The notes beneath the pieces are model-generated. The model was not told the DNA's origin. It ran no database searches and worked only from the letters and a program-made list of their open reading frames with translations. 64,000 nt of DNA, taken from Flaccisagitta enflata. Lineage: Eukaryota > Chaetognatha > Sagittoidea > Aphragmophora. Shown here one piece after another: positions 24,601 through 35,415 of the stretch. How positions within the stretch are numbered: position 1 is the first letter of the stretch; every line of letters starts with the position of its first letter. A program made the translations under genes and the position numbers. The stretch lies in NCBI GenBank assembly GCA_965153355.1, contig OZ231126.1:7874001-7938000 (forward strand). The letters run 5' to 3'.

Positions 24601-26060
24601 GAGCTGTAATGACATTTGACTTCATTACAGTTCATTACGGTTGCTGTTATAGTTCAGTTTCTTGAATGGGAGGGGCTAAATGGTAGGGGTTTAACAGGGG
24701 ATTTAGAAACAATTTCATGAACTGTAATCAACTGTAATGAACTGTAATGAAATGTAATGAACTATAATGGGTTGTATTAGTTATTAATGCTAATTTGTTG
24801 TAACCCATTACGGCCCATTACAGTCCATTACAGTCCATTACAGTTGATACTATATCCCCCTGTAAACCCCTACCTATTAGCCCCTCCCATTCAAGAATCT
24901 CACCTTTAAAGAACCAATATCACATCAAATTGAGAATATCATTACAGTTCATTACAGTTGTCATTAGAGCTCTACCCTAAGAGCAAGAGCTGTAATGACA
25001 TTTGACTTCATTACAGTTCATTACGGTTGTTATTATAGTTCAGTTTCTTGAATGGGAGGGGCTAAAAGGTAGGGGTTTAACAGGGGATTTAGAAACAATT
25101 TCATGAACTGTAATGAACTGTAATGAACTGTAATGAACTGTAATGAACTGTAATGGGTTGTAATAGCTAGAGATGCTGAATTGTTGTTGTAACCCATTAC
25201 AGTCCATTACAGTCCATTACAGTTCATTACAGTTGATACTAAATCCCCCTGTAAACCCCTACCTATTAGCCCCTCCCATTCAAGAATCTCACCTTTAAAG
25301 AACCAATATCACATCAAATTGAGAATATCATTACAGTTCATTACAGTTGTCATTAGAGCTCTACCCTAAGAGGAAGAGCTGTAATGACTCTTTACTTCAT
25401 TACAGTTCATTACGGTTGCTATTATAGTTCAGTTTCTTGAATGGGAGGGGCTAAAAGGTAGGGGTTTAACAGGGGATTTAGAAACAATTTCATGAACTGT
25501 AATGAACTGTAATGAACCGTAATGAACTGTAATGGGTTGTAATAGCTAGTGATGCTGATTTGTTGTTGTAACCCATTACAGTCCATTACAGTCCATTACA
25601 GTCCATTACAGTCCATTACAGTTGATACTAAATCCCCCTGTAAACCCCTACCTATTAGCCCCTCCCATTCAAGAATCTCACCTTTAAAGAACCAATATCA
25701 CATCAAATTGAGAATATCATTACAGTTCATTACAGTTGTCATTAGAGCTCTACCCTAAGAGGAAGAGCTGTAATGACATTTGACTTCATTCCAGTTCATT
25801 ACGGTTGTTATTATAGTCCAGTATCTTGAATGGGAGGGGCTAAAAGGTAGGGGTTTAACGGGGATTTAGAAACAATTTCATCAACTGTAATGAACTGTAA
25901 TGAACTGTAATGAACTGTAATGAACTGTAATGGGTTGTACTAGCTATTGATGCTGATTTGTTGTAACCCATTACGGCCCATTACAGTTCATTACAGTCCA
26001 TTACAGTTGATAATGGGGATTTAGAAACAAATTTGATCAACTGTAATGAACTGTAATGAA
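15690..26060. repeat. Palindromic satellite array, about 27 units of about 388 bp
   Basis: The anchor GTGATGCTGA (or AATGCTAA) recurs near 15851, 16250, 16699, 17065, 17445, 17839, 18204, 18583 and on to 25949, spacing about 365-450 bp. Each unit has: a variable run of TGAACTGTAA (about 2-10 copies), GGGTTGTAATAGCTAG, the anchor, TTGTTGTAACCC, then a variable run of CCATTACAGT. The two runs are reverse complements, making a long hairpin arm on each side of the anchor. The rest is a second palindrome: AAACCCCTACCTATTAGCCC with CCCATTCAAGAATC is mirrored by TTCTTGAATGGGAGGGGCTA with AGGTAGGGGTTTAACAGGGG. A smaller one pairs TCATTAGAGCTCT with AGAGCTGTAATGA. Short open frames repeated in every unit are artefacts. 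Length variation between units comes mostly from the 10-bp runs. Confidence 0.95.
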
Positions 26061-26262
26061 CTGTAATGGGTTGTAATGGCTTTTAAGAACCAAAATTACA
26101 TCAAACCGAGAATATCATTACAGTTCATTTCCGTTGTCATTAGAGCTTTACCCCTGATTAGTTCTTGTGAACCATTACAACATATTACAGTCGATTATAA
26201 CTCATTACAGTACATTTCATTTGATACTAAGTCGCCCTAAAATTGGTTATTGAATCATAATA
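26061..26262. repeat. Decayed satellite edge
   Basis: Fragments (TTAAGAACCAAAATTACATC, GAATATCATTACAGTTCATT) show the array fading out on its right side. Confidence 0.8.
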
Positions 26263-26299
26263 GTGATGCTGATTGAGGACGCTTAAAGATTTTGCTTAA

Positions 26300-26760
26300 A
26301 TGTTGCTCTTACTCCTTGACACTCTTTCACCTCCTCAGCACTCTCCCTCCTCCTTGGCACTCTTTCTCCTCCTTGGCACTCTTTCTCCTCGGCACACTTT
26401 CTCCTCTTTGGCACTTCCTCCTCTTTGGCGCTCTTACTCCTCTGCACTCTTCCTCCTCCGACTCTTCCTCCTCCGCACCCTTCCTCCTCCACCCTCTTCC
26501 TCCTCCACACTCTTCCTCCTCCTTCGCACTCTTCCTCCTCCAAAGCGATCCTCCAAATGGTTCTTCATCCTTCAAGGCACTCTTCCTTCTTGGCGATTTT
26601 CCTTTTACTCTGGGCTACTCTCCTCCTTAGTGCTCTACTTTCTCTTTGGCGCTCTTCCTCCTCCTTGGTGCTCTTCCTCCTTGGTGCTCTTCCTCCTCCT
26701 TGGCGCTCTTACTCCTCCTTGGCGCTCTTTCTCCTTGAAGCTGTTCTTTCACCTTAGCTC
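26300..26760. repeat. Pyrimidine-rich minisatellite
   Basis: Irregular repeats of about 18 bp, TTGGCACTCTTTCTCCTCC and CTCTTCCTCCTCC. Frames on both strands are open only because of the repeat. Confidence 0.85.
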
Positions 26761-27175
26761 TTCTCTTATCTACACCCTTTAAACTTTTAAATTTCTTCAT
26801 CCTTGGCGTATTTCCATCTCTAACAATTTGCTTCACTTCCATTTCTACTTTCTTGGAGCTCTCCCTGCTTTTATTCCCGGGTTCTTCTCAGCTTTGTCCA
26901 TCAACCAGATTTATTATTTTTTTCATTTCATTCTTATTTTTCATAAATTTCCCTTAAAAAAATATATTTAAAGCAAGCTTTGTGCGTACCATCTAGCAAC
27001 ATGATTTCGGTCTTCCGTTAAATTTTGATTTTATCTATTTTGTTTCCCTTTCCCGTTATATAGGTCTCTTCTTTCAGTTAACAAAAAGTAATCCGATCTT
27101 CAAAATAGTTATCAAAGTTTCATTTCGTTATCTCTAGACATTCAATGTTTCTATAAATCATTTTTTGAACTAATC
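26761..27175. other. Upstream region of the beta-helix gene
   Basis: AT-rich with no recognised gene. A TATATAGG near 27057 lies about 120 bp before the start codon and could be a TATA-like element. Confidence 0.25.
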
Positions 27176-28681
27176 ATGGATTTGCCTCTGCTCAAAACGC
27201 TTCAAAATATAAAGCAAATCGAAAACTATCAATCTGAAAATTATCAACCAAAGACATTAGATCTGAAGACTTTAACTCCAAAATATCGAAACGTTATCAT
27301 TGTTGACCAAAGTCAGGATGACTCCGCTTTCGAGGTATCATTTTTCCGCAATCCTTCCACGGAGCAACGGCTTACCAACGGAGACAATCACGTGATCGAA
27401 CGAGAACTCATCACCAACCGGATCGATCGTGCGTTAGCTATCGCTATGAACTACTCTAAGAGTCCACTTTTTATCGGTGGCTGGAGTATTGTTTTAAAAG
27501 AGGGACTTTACATTATAGGGCAATTTCACTTTCGAAGATTTTGCAGCTTGAAAATCGATTTCGAAATCGTCGGTTTACACGAAGTTCGACTATTATGGCA
27601 AGATGACGTTCTAGACTACACGCCGATGATCTTCTCGACCCAGGCCAGTCTTATGACTATAAACAACATCAGAATTTACGACATGCGGACACGTAAGTCA
27701 ACCCCAGGAGCAACAATAGGCAGCAACGACGGCTCCAGAGTGACTCTCACCAACGTTTTCATTCATGCCCCCGGCGCCGTTGCCGTTGACGTTAGAGACG
27801 GATCTTCCGCTTTCTTTGAAAAATGTACGTTTACGTCGTGTTGGAGCGGAATTAACGCAACGGAAAAATGCAAAGTTCACATGGAACACTCGTGCGTGAG
27901 TAACATGGATCACGCAGCAAATTTTAAGATTAACTCGGAGTTTAATTTCTGGAAATCCAGATTAATATGTGCTGGATTAGTTTCAGTGAATCGTTCAAAA
28001 GGTGTCATAAACGAATGTAGAATCGAAAGAGAAGGTGATGCTGATATCAAAGCTGCGGCGATTTTGGTAACGAATGAGGGTCGGCTGAACTGCAACAAAA
28101 CTATGTTCAGAGGATTTTATCAAATATTCCGGATTATAGGATCCAAAACGGAGGCTACTATTAACTCTTGCGTCCTCAGTAATAGTGCCGTCACCGCCCT
28201 TGTTGTTGAAAATGGCAGCATCACAATTAGCGGTTGTGTTATCGACTGTTCATATAGCCTAATGTATGTCGCCACTAACGTCAAAGGAAAGATGCTGATC
28301 ACCAAAAATAAGTTAAGTGAATCAACACCACGAACCGTTTACATCGACAATGTTTCAAAAAGACCAGAGCACGATTTTGACATTGAATTTCAGCTTCTGA
28401 TTTACCGACAAGACCTCGTTCCTTCTGATAAACAAAAGTCTAAATACACCCTTTCAGTGAAACAAAACGCGCGCCTTGAACAGGACTTTGATGTCATGGA
28501 CAAACTTAAAGACAAAAAATATAAAAAATGTGCCAAATGTTGGAAGTTGGAAAAAATAATTTCTATGCATAGCTGTTTGCCATGCCATGTTTTCCTTTAT
28601 TCTTTCAAAGGTTGCGTTCCATCTTGTCAGTCTTGTCCTTGGCCCTTCTCTATGAAAGAATGGTTTGTAATGCCTCTTTAG
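27176..28681 (+). CDS. Single-exon right-handed beta-helix protein with Cys-rich, MYND-like tail
   Basis: One uninterrupted 501-codon frame with ordinary amino-acid composition. Residues about 80-400 consist of short repeated beta-rungs typical of pectin-lyase-fold proteins such as the FBXO11/SHCBP1 group: GGWSIVLKEGLYII, MTINNIRIYDM, RVTLTNVFIHAPGAVAVDVR, SAFFEKCTFTSCWSGINATE, EATINSCVLSNSAVTALVVE and GSITISGCVIDCSYSLMYV. The tail has C-x2-C-x11-C-x2-C-x4-Y-S-x3-C from KKCAKCWKLEKI onward, the spacing of the first part of a MYND zinc finger, but the usual YC is YS and the final His/Cys pair is not evident, so it may be decayed. No signal peptide or membrane segment. Lack of introns next to intron-bearing genes suggests a retrogene or lineage-specific gene. 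Function unknown; beta-helix is confident, MYND tentative. Confidence 0.8.
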   Translation: MDLPLLKTLQNIKQIENYQSENYQPKTLDLKTLTPKYRNVIIVDQSQDDSAFEVSFFRNPSTEQRLTNGDNHVIERELITNRIDRALAIAMNYSKSPLFIGGWSIVLKEGLYIIGQFHFRRFCSLKIDFEIVGLHEVRLLWQDDVLDYTPMIFSTQASLMTINNIRIYDMRTRKSTPGATIGSNDGSRVTLTNVFIHAPGAVAVDVRDGSSAFFEKCTFTSCWSGINATEKCKVHMEHSCVSNMDHAANFKINSEFNFWKSRLICAGLVSVNRSKGVINECRIEREGDADIKAAAILVTNEGRLNCNKTMFRGFYQIFRIIGSKTEATINSCVLSNSAVTALVVENGSITISGCVIDCSYSLMYVATNVKGKMLITKNKLSESTPRTVYIDNVSKRPEHDFDIEFQLLIYRQDLVPSDKQKSKYTLSVKQNARLEQDFDVMDKLKDKKYKKCAKCWKLEKIISMHSCLPCHVFLYSFKGCVPSCQSCPWPFSMKEWFVMPL

Positions 28682-29119
28682 CATCTCTAACATAATTTGA
28701 ACAAAGAAATATACTGTCTTAATGCTCTTCAGGCTAGAGCCGTAATGACTTTTTGATTTTCATTGATCGTCGTGTGCTGTTATTCTGCCTTACTGTATGT
28801 CTTTGCTATGTTCTTCTTCTTTCTTTCAGAAAACTGAGGCTTGGAATAATCGCTCAAGTTAACGTTCACTATTTTCAAGTTCACAAATACAGCCATAAAA
28901 AATGTTCCCAGCGCCAGTTTGTTGCTTAAGACCGAGCTTATCTCCAGGATTCATTTTAGAATGAGGCTCTCATGCTCAGTTATGCTCTCAGGCTCTCATA
29001 GGGTAGGCCATGAAGCGCTGTTTTTCAGGTGTTTCATCCATCTTTATCTCCGCACAAGAACGCTCAATCTTGGTCAGAGTGGGGCGCCTGTTATGCCCTG
29101 TTATGCCCCTGCTCTGAAC
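28682..29119. other. Non-coding stretch
   Basis: Nothing recognised beyond short GGCTCTCA repeats near 28963-29000. Confidence 0.35.
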
Positions 29120-29435
29120 TGACTTGGCTTTTGCACCCCAAAACATCAGAGAAGGCAAACATGAAGACATTGGACGGTTGACGCAGTGAATGACGGAGGA
29201 GAATGAATAGGAAATGACTGAACAGGAAAGGAATGAAGGAGGTGATGAATGAACGAAAGGGGAGATGTATAATTCGTCTCCTCCATCATTCACTCATCAC
29301 CCCCTTTATCCATTGCCCTCCTCTTTCATTCATTTTCCAATCAGTCATTTCACATTCTCCTCCATCATTCACTGCGTCAACCGTCCGTTATCTTCACGTT
29401 TGCGCTTCTCCGACGATTTTGAGGCACTTGGCGTT
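29120..29435. mobile_element. Fold-back element
   Basis: The left arm (GACGGTTGACGCAGTGAATG with GGAGGAGAATG) is mirrored on the right (CATTCTCCTCC then CATTCACTGCGTCAACCGTC). Outer arms also match, with some divergence. No coding potential. Confidence 0.8.
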
Positions 29436-29619
29436 GAGCGATTTTTAAAAATTTCGGGTCTTTGGGTACCCCCAACCACAAGCAACATCGTCTGAAATTT
29501 TCAAGCAATTTGCACCTTGCGTTTGCGACCAAGAGTGTTTTTAAATATTGAGTACCTTGCCGCCGGGTGGGTGTCGTCGTCGTCAGATTTAAAAAAAGGC
29601 CGTATTCACAGCAGTATAA

Positions 29620-29737
29620 GTCGCAGGCGGGTGGGCAGGAGCGGAAAATCTCATGAAACTGATTTGTGACAGATGGACAGACGGACCAATGGATGGACCA
29701 AAAAGTGGCTCCAAGAGTTGCGTGTCTACGACTAAAG
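29620..29737 (-). mobile_element. R1 repeat, diverged
   Basis: GCGGGTGGGCAGGAGCGGAA, then GGACAGACGGACC, then AGAGTTGCGTGTCTACGACT; the hairpin arms are imperfect in this copy. Confidence 0.65.
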
Positions 29738-30009
29738 ATGGATAATTTTTTTACAGGGATGTATACAATTAGAGAGGGGACCCCTAAAAATTCTGTTTCT
29801 TTTTTGAATGATTTTATCGAAGTAGGCCTATTTAAGCACTTTTAAAAGTATGAGATATTAACCGGGTTCATTTTTATATAAATTAGACAATGATTTTTTA
29901 ACAGACTTGGTTGAAAAAGCTTCAAAATTGGTCCTCGATTGAAGACTATTTTTAAAACTTTCTCGTCGCGTAAACTCAACTTGATAAGATACACAACTTA
30001 AAAATCAAT

Positions 30010-30308
30010 AAAAAAAAAAAGCTAATATCTTATAACGCAGACTTTAGTTTTAATTCAAATTTTGCAGGGGCTGTTCAATTGACATCCTTTACTTGTACCC
30101 CAAATTAAAAAAAAGTTCACATGCCTATGTAAATCGCTTAGGTCCTAGTAACATATTACTACATAAATAAGCTAATATCTCATACACCAGACCTCAGATT
30201 TAATTCGAGTTTTGCAGGGGTTGTTTTTTTAGTACTGTTGACTTGTATACCAAATTAAAAACAAATTCACATAGTTTTACTACCTTCTACTTATGTAAAT
30301 CGCCAAGT
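30010..30308. repeat. Two-copy direct repeat of about 150 bp
   Basis: GCTAATATCT, AATTC.A.TTTTGCAGGGG and ACTTGTA.CCAAATTAAA recur at 30020-30145 and 30170-30308. Confidence 0.75.
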
Positions 30309-30518
30309 GCAGTAAAATATTACTACAAAAATAATAGGCAAAGGGTAGTAAAAAATTATATGATTTTTTCTGATAATTGGTACACAAGCTCCCATTGACA
30401 AAAAAACAACATAGGAAAAGTTTCGTGAACTTCTGAGGCCTAGTTCAGAAGATACTTTTTTTATAAGAGACCTATTTTTTTAACTAAGCCTGAGTGTTCT
30501 TAAATGGCAAGTCATTGT

Positions 30519-30700
30519 TTTTGATCGCGTTCAGGTTCATAATGAAGACGTCGGCGCGGCGGTCAGGCGGCAAGGTACTTGAATTTTTGAAAAGCTCTCT
30601 ATAATGTAAACGCGAGCTGTAAATCCGCAAAAAAATTTATAGAATGACTCTTACGCCTAAGGGCGCTTACTTACTAAGAAGTGATAAAATCGCTTAACTC
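30519..30700. repeat. Dispersed repeat R4, copy 1
   Basis: Contains AATGAAGACGTCGGCGCGGC and GGTCAGGCGGCAAGG; matches 33045-33300 through CTGCAAATCC- and AATCGCTYAACT-type segments. Confidence 0.8.
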
Positions 30701-30769
30701 CAAGTGCCCGTCAACTACATACTCTTTTGTGTGACAAAGCACCTTTATGACTGGCTATACCTGGCCTTG

Positions 30770-30966
30770 TTTTTAGTCGCGTGCTACGCGACTCTACACC
30801 CCGCTTTGTTGGTCCGTCGATCCGTCCATCGGTCCGTCACTCTTTACTTTTTTTGGGTATTTGCGGTCTTTGGCCTCACTACGCCTGCCCGAGTGATCAC
30901 GTGACCTCAAATATGGCCCTGCCCACCCGCACGCGACTGGGGTAGCCGTGTATCCGGCCTTGTTTG
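30770..30966 (+). mobile_element. R1 repeat, full length, AGTCGCG subtype
   Basis: Hairpin AGTCGCG-TGCTA-CGCGACT at 30775-30793, then a GGTCCGTCGATCCGTCCATC tract, CCCTGCCCACCCGCACGCGA, and GCCGTGTATCCGGCCTTGTT at the end. Carries an extra internal segment (TTACTTTTTTTGGGTATTT) shared with 39028-39212 and, reversed, 47903-48075. Confidence 0.85.
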
Positions 30967-31365
30967 TATAAAAACCTAGTTTATAAGAACATCAAGGTTT
31001 GAAATTATTTCCCAAATTAAGAACATTGTAATTATTTTTTTAATATCTTTTTTGAAGGCTTTGGCTAAAAAACGATGTTCTTAAAAAAAAAATTAAGTAG
31101 TAAATGTTACAAATGTTCTCGTCTATTTTGTCAACATCAGCGCACTGGTCGTTGTTAGTCCTCGTTGATTTTGTTATCTCCGTCATCAGTATGATTCATT
31201 ATCAGAGTTTATAAAGATGCAGCTACACGCGTATAGGCGCATATAGGCTTTCTCTCTCCTCAGTTTGCCCGAGACGTGCAAATTGAAGGCCCAAAGGAGC
31301 TGTAAGACTCACGTTGCTTAGATCCCCGTTATCATTATGCTCTGATGGTGTTCATCTTTAATTGC

Positions 31366-31620
31366 CAACACGCAACTAAGAGACTTTGTCTGTCCGTCGG
31401 TCCATGAAGATCGTGTTGAAAATCGCTAAAACTAGGACTAGAACCAATCGTGGAGCTTCCCTCCAGGGCCAATCAAATTCATTTGGTTTGGAGAGACGAA
31501 AAAAATTAAAAAACGTCAGTACGTCACTCTTTGTTCGTTGTTTGTTCCTTTCTCTAAATGATATTTCACTGCAAATTTTGTCTGCGTGGGTGAAAATGAT
31601 TGCGTTCAGGCATACAACTT
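31366..31620. repeat. R1 fragment followed by an R4 fragment
   Basis: CACGCAACTAAGAGACTTTG with GTCTGTCCGTCGGTCC (31371-31405) is an R1 head. GGAGCTTCCCTCCAGGGCCA (31451-31470) is the R4 edge also seen at 33058. Confidence 0.65.
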
Positions 31621-31730
31621 CCTTAGGATATTGTTATTATTTTGTCATGCGTTATGGGACTTTACAGAGAGTCAAAGATAAGTGGTTGAAAAATGAAAAA
31701 AATATTGGACAAACATTGAACAAATAGGCT

Positions 31731-31994
31731 GTGTCATGTGACTTATGTGAAAAATGGGGGCATATAAAGTGCAGCGGCATTTACTTGGTACAACAATTGC
31801 TCGATGGCAGGAACTTTCCCTCGCGCTTCAGAGGCCCTTGTTTTGATACTGTTCCACATGTTTTCAGGGAATTAAATCGATTTTATGGACAGGCTTGTTG
31901 CCAGCGGGTACCGCCAAAACTCCCTTGCTGCGGAATGATTGCTACAAAACAGGAACAAGGTTTTAACATCTACCAATTGCAGCTGGTAGATTGA
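31731..31994 (+). pseudogene. Possible remnant of a PHD-type zinc finger from a retroelement
   Basis: CDLCEKWGHIKCSGI near the start resembles the second half of PHD fingers carried by some retroelement proteins (C-x2-C-x2-W-x-H-x2-C-x-G-I). The preceding Cys residues and all other domains are missing. A 15-bp inverted repeat, CCAGCGGGTACCGCC at 31901-31915 and its complement at 32062-32076, brackets the tail. Low confidence. Confidence 0.3.
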
Positions 31995-32127
31995 CAACTT
32001 CAAGTACGTCAAAGAACTATCATTTGTTCGACCATGGCACGTCATCAAATTTAGTAAATTAGGCGGTACCCGCTGGTGACGAGCCTCTCAATGTTATCGA
32101 CAGGATCTTTCTAAACTGAGGCACTTT

Positions 32128-32485
32128 TTAGTTGCATGCTACGCGACTATACCTCGCTTTGTCCTTTCATTGGTCAGTTGGTCGGTCTGTGTCTGTCTGT
32201 TGGTCGGTTGAAAGGTATTATCTATACTAGTGTTAGTCTCGTTGCCGGCGGCGCCGATCTTCCATCGACAAAACATCTTACGGGCGCTTCCGACCAAACG
32301 ACGGACAAAGCCTCTTTCAGAGTTGCGTGCCCCCAACAAAGATTAGGCCGGATACACGGCCAATTCCCGTCGTGGACGATTAAGCAGGGGCAGAAATGCG
32401 TGTTTTCGCACTTTCAAACTCGATCATTACCAACGGACCAACGGACAGACAGACAAAGCCCCCTAGTCGCTAGTCCGCGACTAAA
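32128..32485. mobile_element. Cluster of R1 copies (one forward fragment, two reverse)
   Basis: Forward head at 32128-32210 (GCATGCTACGCGACTATACC). Reverse fragment at about 32270-32335. Full reverse copy at 32341-32485, from GGCCGGATACACGGCC to GTCGCTAGTCCGCGACT. Confidence 0.75.
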
Positions 32486-32667
32486 ACAGATAAATCAATG
32501 GACTGATTGATGGATGAGCAAAGCGTGTTGCCAGTCGTTTGTACGGGACCAAAAGGTGAAATGGGGATTCCTGGGCTGATGGGGAGCCGGAGTCAAATTA
32601 TCAAGTTCATTCAAGTCGTCAACACTTTTGTTGTTTTGCATTTGCTATGTCAAGGGACCAACATATT

Positions 32668-32740
32668 TTTAATCGCGTGCTACGCGACTCTGCACCCCAC
32701 TTTGTCTGTCGGTCGGTCGGTCTGTTGGTCGGTCTTGACA
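32668..32740 (+). mobile_element. R1 head fragment
   Basis: AATCGCGTGCTACGCGACTC, then a GTCGGTCGGTCGGTCTGTTG tract; the rest is replaced by the minisatellite at 32744. Confidence 0.7.
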
Positions 32741-32743
32741 TTT

Positions 32744-32935
32744 GGTATTTGTCAAGAGGACAGACAATTTTTATCTGGCAAGAGGACAGACAATTGTTAT
32801 CTGTCAAGATGACAGACAATCGTTATTTGACAAGAGGACAGACAATCGTTATTTGACAAGAGGACAGATAATTGTCATTTGACAAGAGGACAGACAATAG
32901 TTATTTGTCAAGAGGACAGACAATTGTGATGCAAA
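32744..32935. repeat. 26-bp minisatellite
   Basis: About seven units of CAAGAGGACAGACAATTGTT with spacers, directly abutting the CGGT tract of an R1 head, so the GACAGAC core may have expanded from it. Confidence 0.85.
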
Positions 32936-33044
32936 AACCACTCGTTATTCAAAAATATTTTGAACGGTTCAACCGACCGACAGACTTAAAAGGCAAGGTA
33001 CGTGGAGTTGCGTGTCCGCGCCTAAGGGTGATGCTGACAGCCCT

Positions 33045-33300
33045 CGAACCAATCCTAGAGCTTCCCTCCAGGGCCAATCAGGTTCATTTGAAAAGACTAA
33101 AAAATATTTTACCGCCTTGATTGCGTTCCAGTTATTAATGAAGACGTCGGCGCGGCGGTCAGGCGGCAAAGTGCTTGAATTTATGAAACGCTCTTTATCG
33201 TAAACACAAGCTGCAAATCCCCTAAAACTTTCATAGCATGACTCTCGCTCAAGGGGCACTTGCTTACCAAAAATAAAATCGCTCAACTGCATCAAAGTGG
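33045..33300. repeat. Dispersed repeat R4, copy 2
   Basis: Matches 30519-30700 through TGAAGACGTCGGCGCGGCGG and GTCAGGCGGCAAAG, and 31451-31470 through GCTTCCCTCCAGGGCCAATC. Confidence 0.8.
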
Positions 33301-33972
33301 AAGCTTAGCATCGCCAATAAACCAAAATGCTCTGTTGCGAACGCGAGCAGCAAATCGCCTGAGAGCAGTATCATTAAAGGTGAATTTACCGGCCATTTCT
33401 TCATCAAAGTCTCATGAAGTTTGGTGGGCACATACACCACATCGTTTCAACAGTCATTTGCGATCCGACAACCCCTGCAACGCGGCTTCAACACCGCTAG
33501 AGCTTCGTCGATTTTCGCGAATCCTAATAACTCATCGCCCATATTTTTAGCTTAAACTTCTAAAAGGCTGAGCTGATTGACCTGAAATTATGAAGGGGGA
33601 CACTTTGCAATGTCTGCTATCAAAGTATCGAAGTATAATCTTGAGTCCGTTTATTGGTTGGTCGGTAACGCTTAACCTCAAGTTTTTGCTAAATCATCCG
33701 ATATGTGATTATTTTTAGTCCCGCACAGGCCGTGTCAGTCGGTATGTCCGTATGTCTATTTGGTAATGACGCCGACTTTGAGAGGGTGATGTAAGCAAAC
33801 ATCTATGTTCTCTTTGATAAGTGATAGCTGAATAGATAAGAGACAAATGGACAGACAAACTACGTCAAGCCAGCCAAAAGAATTCGTCTGGGATCATTAT
33901 TTATTTTTTGGTCTTTTGGTTGGTCCGTCGTCCATCGATCTATCAATCCATCTGTTCTTTTAGCGCAAAACA
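33301..33972. other. Non-coding stretch
   Basis: No gene recognised; a short R1-like fragment lies near 33713-33755. Confidence 0.35.
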
Positions 33973-34130
33973 CATTTTCAGTCGCGGACACGCGGCTCCA
34001 CCTTGCCGTATTGGTCGGTAGGTCCATCCATCTGTCCATAATATTTCTAAATTCAAAGCGGTTTTCGCATTACTGCCTAACCGCTTCTGCCCAACCGTCC
34101 GCGACTGGATTGCTGTGTACCCAGATTCGG
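33973..34130 (+). mobile_element. R1 repeat, diverged
   Basis: CAGTCGCGGACACGCGGCTC head, GGTCGGTAGGTCCATCCATC tract, and CCGTCCGCGACTGGATTGCT near the end; the final GGCC hairpin is degraded. Confidence 0.7.
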
Positions 34131-34194
34131 CACCCCATACTGTCGTGGTGAAACAAACCACCGTCTTTGCCTGACCAAAGAAGTTATCTGATTA

Positions 34195-34290
34195 AACTTT
34201 CTAAGATGGCCGATCCAAAGTGTGCGGCGACATACGTGTTTTTTTTTTTATAATAATATTATCAAATTTTACATCAATTGAATGCTTAGC
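34195..34290. repeat. Dispersed repeat R3, fragment
   Basis: TAAGATGGCCGATCCAAAGT and ATTATCAAATTTTACATC match longer copies at 38740-38910 and 39290-39450. Confidence 0.6.
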
Positions 34291-34302
34291 TTTTCCCATT
34301 GT

Positions 34303-34500
34303 TTTTAGTCGCGGACACGCAACTCTATAAGAGGCTTTGTCCGTTGGTCCATCGGTCCGTTGGTGCGTCATGGTGATGGTTGAAAAGTAGGAAAACGAGC
34401 GTTTGCAATACTATTTCTGTATTTTTGAGTGTTAGGGTATGGGTGAGGGTTGGATGCCCCTGCTCACCCGTCCGCAACGATATTGTGACCCCGCGTCACT
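34303..34500 (+). mobile_element. R1 repeat
   Basis: AGTCGCGGACACGCAACT head (one G:T-type mismatch), CTATAAGAGGCTTTGTCCG, and CCTGCTCACCCGTCCGCAAC; ends in ATATTGTGACCCCG, the alternative end also seen at 43783. Confidence 0.8.
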
Positions 34501-35159
34501 TATTTCTGATGTTCCTTATACTCAGTTCATAGTTTTATGAGCGCTCGTGCATGAAATTTGCTGAGTCTGAAGCGAACCAATCCAAGTTGCGGAAATCGTC
34601 ATGACTTTGTTTAGCTCCACTTTGAAAGGCTGTAACTCAGAGACGAATTGACCAATTGACATGATTTTTTGTATGGTAAAATCATATGATCTTGTCTACT
34701 ACAATGCAAAGTTTAAGAATTTTCAGTAGGTCCAGCAACCCAAAGCAGCTGAATTCGCCGCCTCTGAGCATTACTCGACCCGATGGTGAAAAACACGGAA
34801 ATATCCCTCTGGCTATCAAGAATTCAGGTTAGTATTAAGGATAGTTTTTAGGCTATCGAGTATTTAGGTTAGACTCGGTGTTTAGACACGGACGCGCGAC
34901 TACACCTTTGTATCGGTCTGTCCGTCCATGATATCTTTTAAACGGGAACGTTTACTTGCATTTTTCCCCTGCCCAACCATGAAGCCTTATTTTTTCACTT
35001 TTCAGGATGTAATTTTAAACGTTATACGCATTGGTGCGCGTATGAATAGTATCCCTCACTGTATCCAAACTGAAAGCAATGGAAGAGGGCCTTGTAAGTT
35101 GTAAACCCTCACTTACTTTTTGAAATGCACAACACTTAGTTTTCCTCTTACCTACCCCT
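34501..35159. other. Non-coding stretch with one R1 fragment
   Basis: 34880-34980 is a decayed R1 (GACACGGACGCGCGACTACA, TCGGTCTGTCCGTCCATG). No gene recognised. Confidence 0.45.
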
Positions 35160-35415
35160 GTCATGGCGGAGGACCTTCGTCAAGACATAGGACCTTTGTC
35201 ATGACAGAGAACTCTCGTCATAAGAGAGGACCGTTGACTTGACGGACGACCCTTGTCATGACGGACAACCCTCGTCATGACGGACAACCCTCGTCATGAT
35301 GGACGACCCTTGTTATGACGGACGACCCTTGTTATGACGGACGACCCTCGTTATGACGGACGAGCCTCGTCATGACGGACAACCCTCGTCTTGACGGACG
35401 AGCCTCGTCATGACG
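35160..35415. repeat. 19-20 bp minisatellite
   Basis: About 13 units of CTCGTCATGACGGACGACC. The TCATGACG core is itself partly palindromic. Confidence 0.9.

Noticed and set aside
16530-25758. Recurrent frames of about 65-75 codons containing ITVHYSPLQSITV
   Set aside because: Frames of the satellite unit repeated identically in each copy; no start context or domain.
15690-26060. CRISPR-like array
   Set aside because: Units are long, palindromic and without unique spacers; eukaryotic context.
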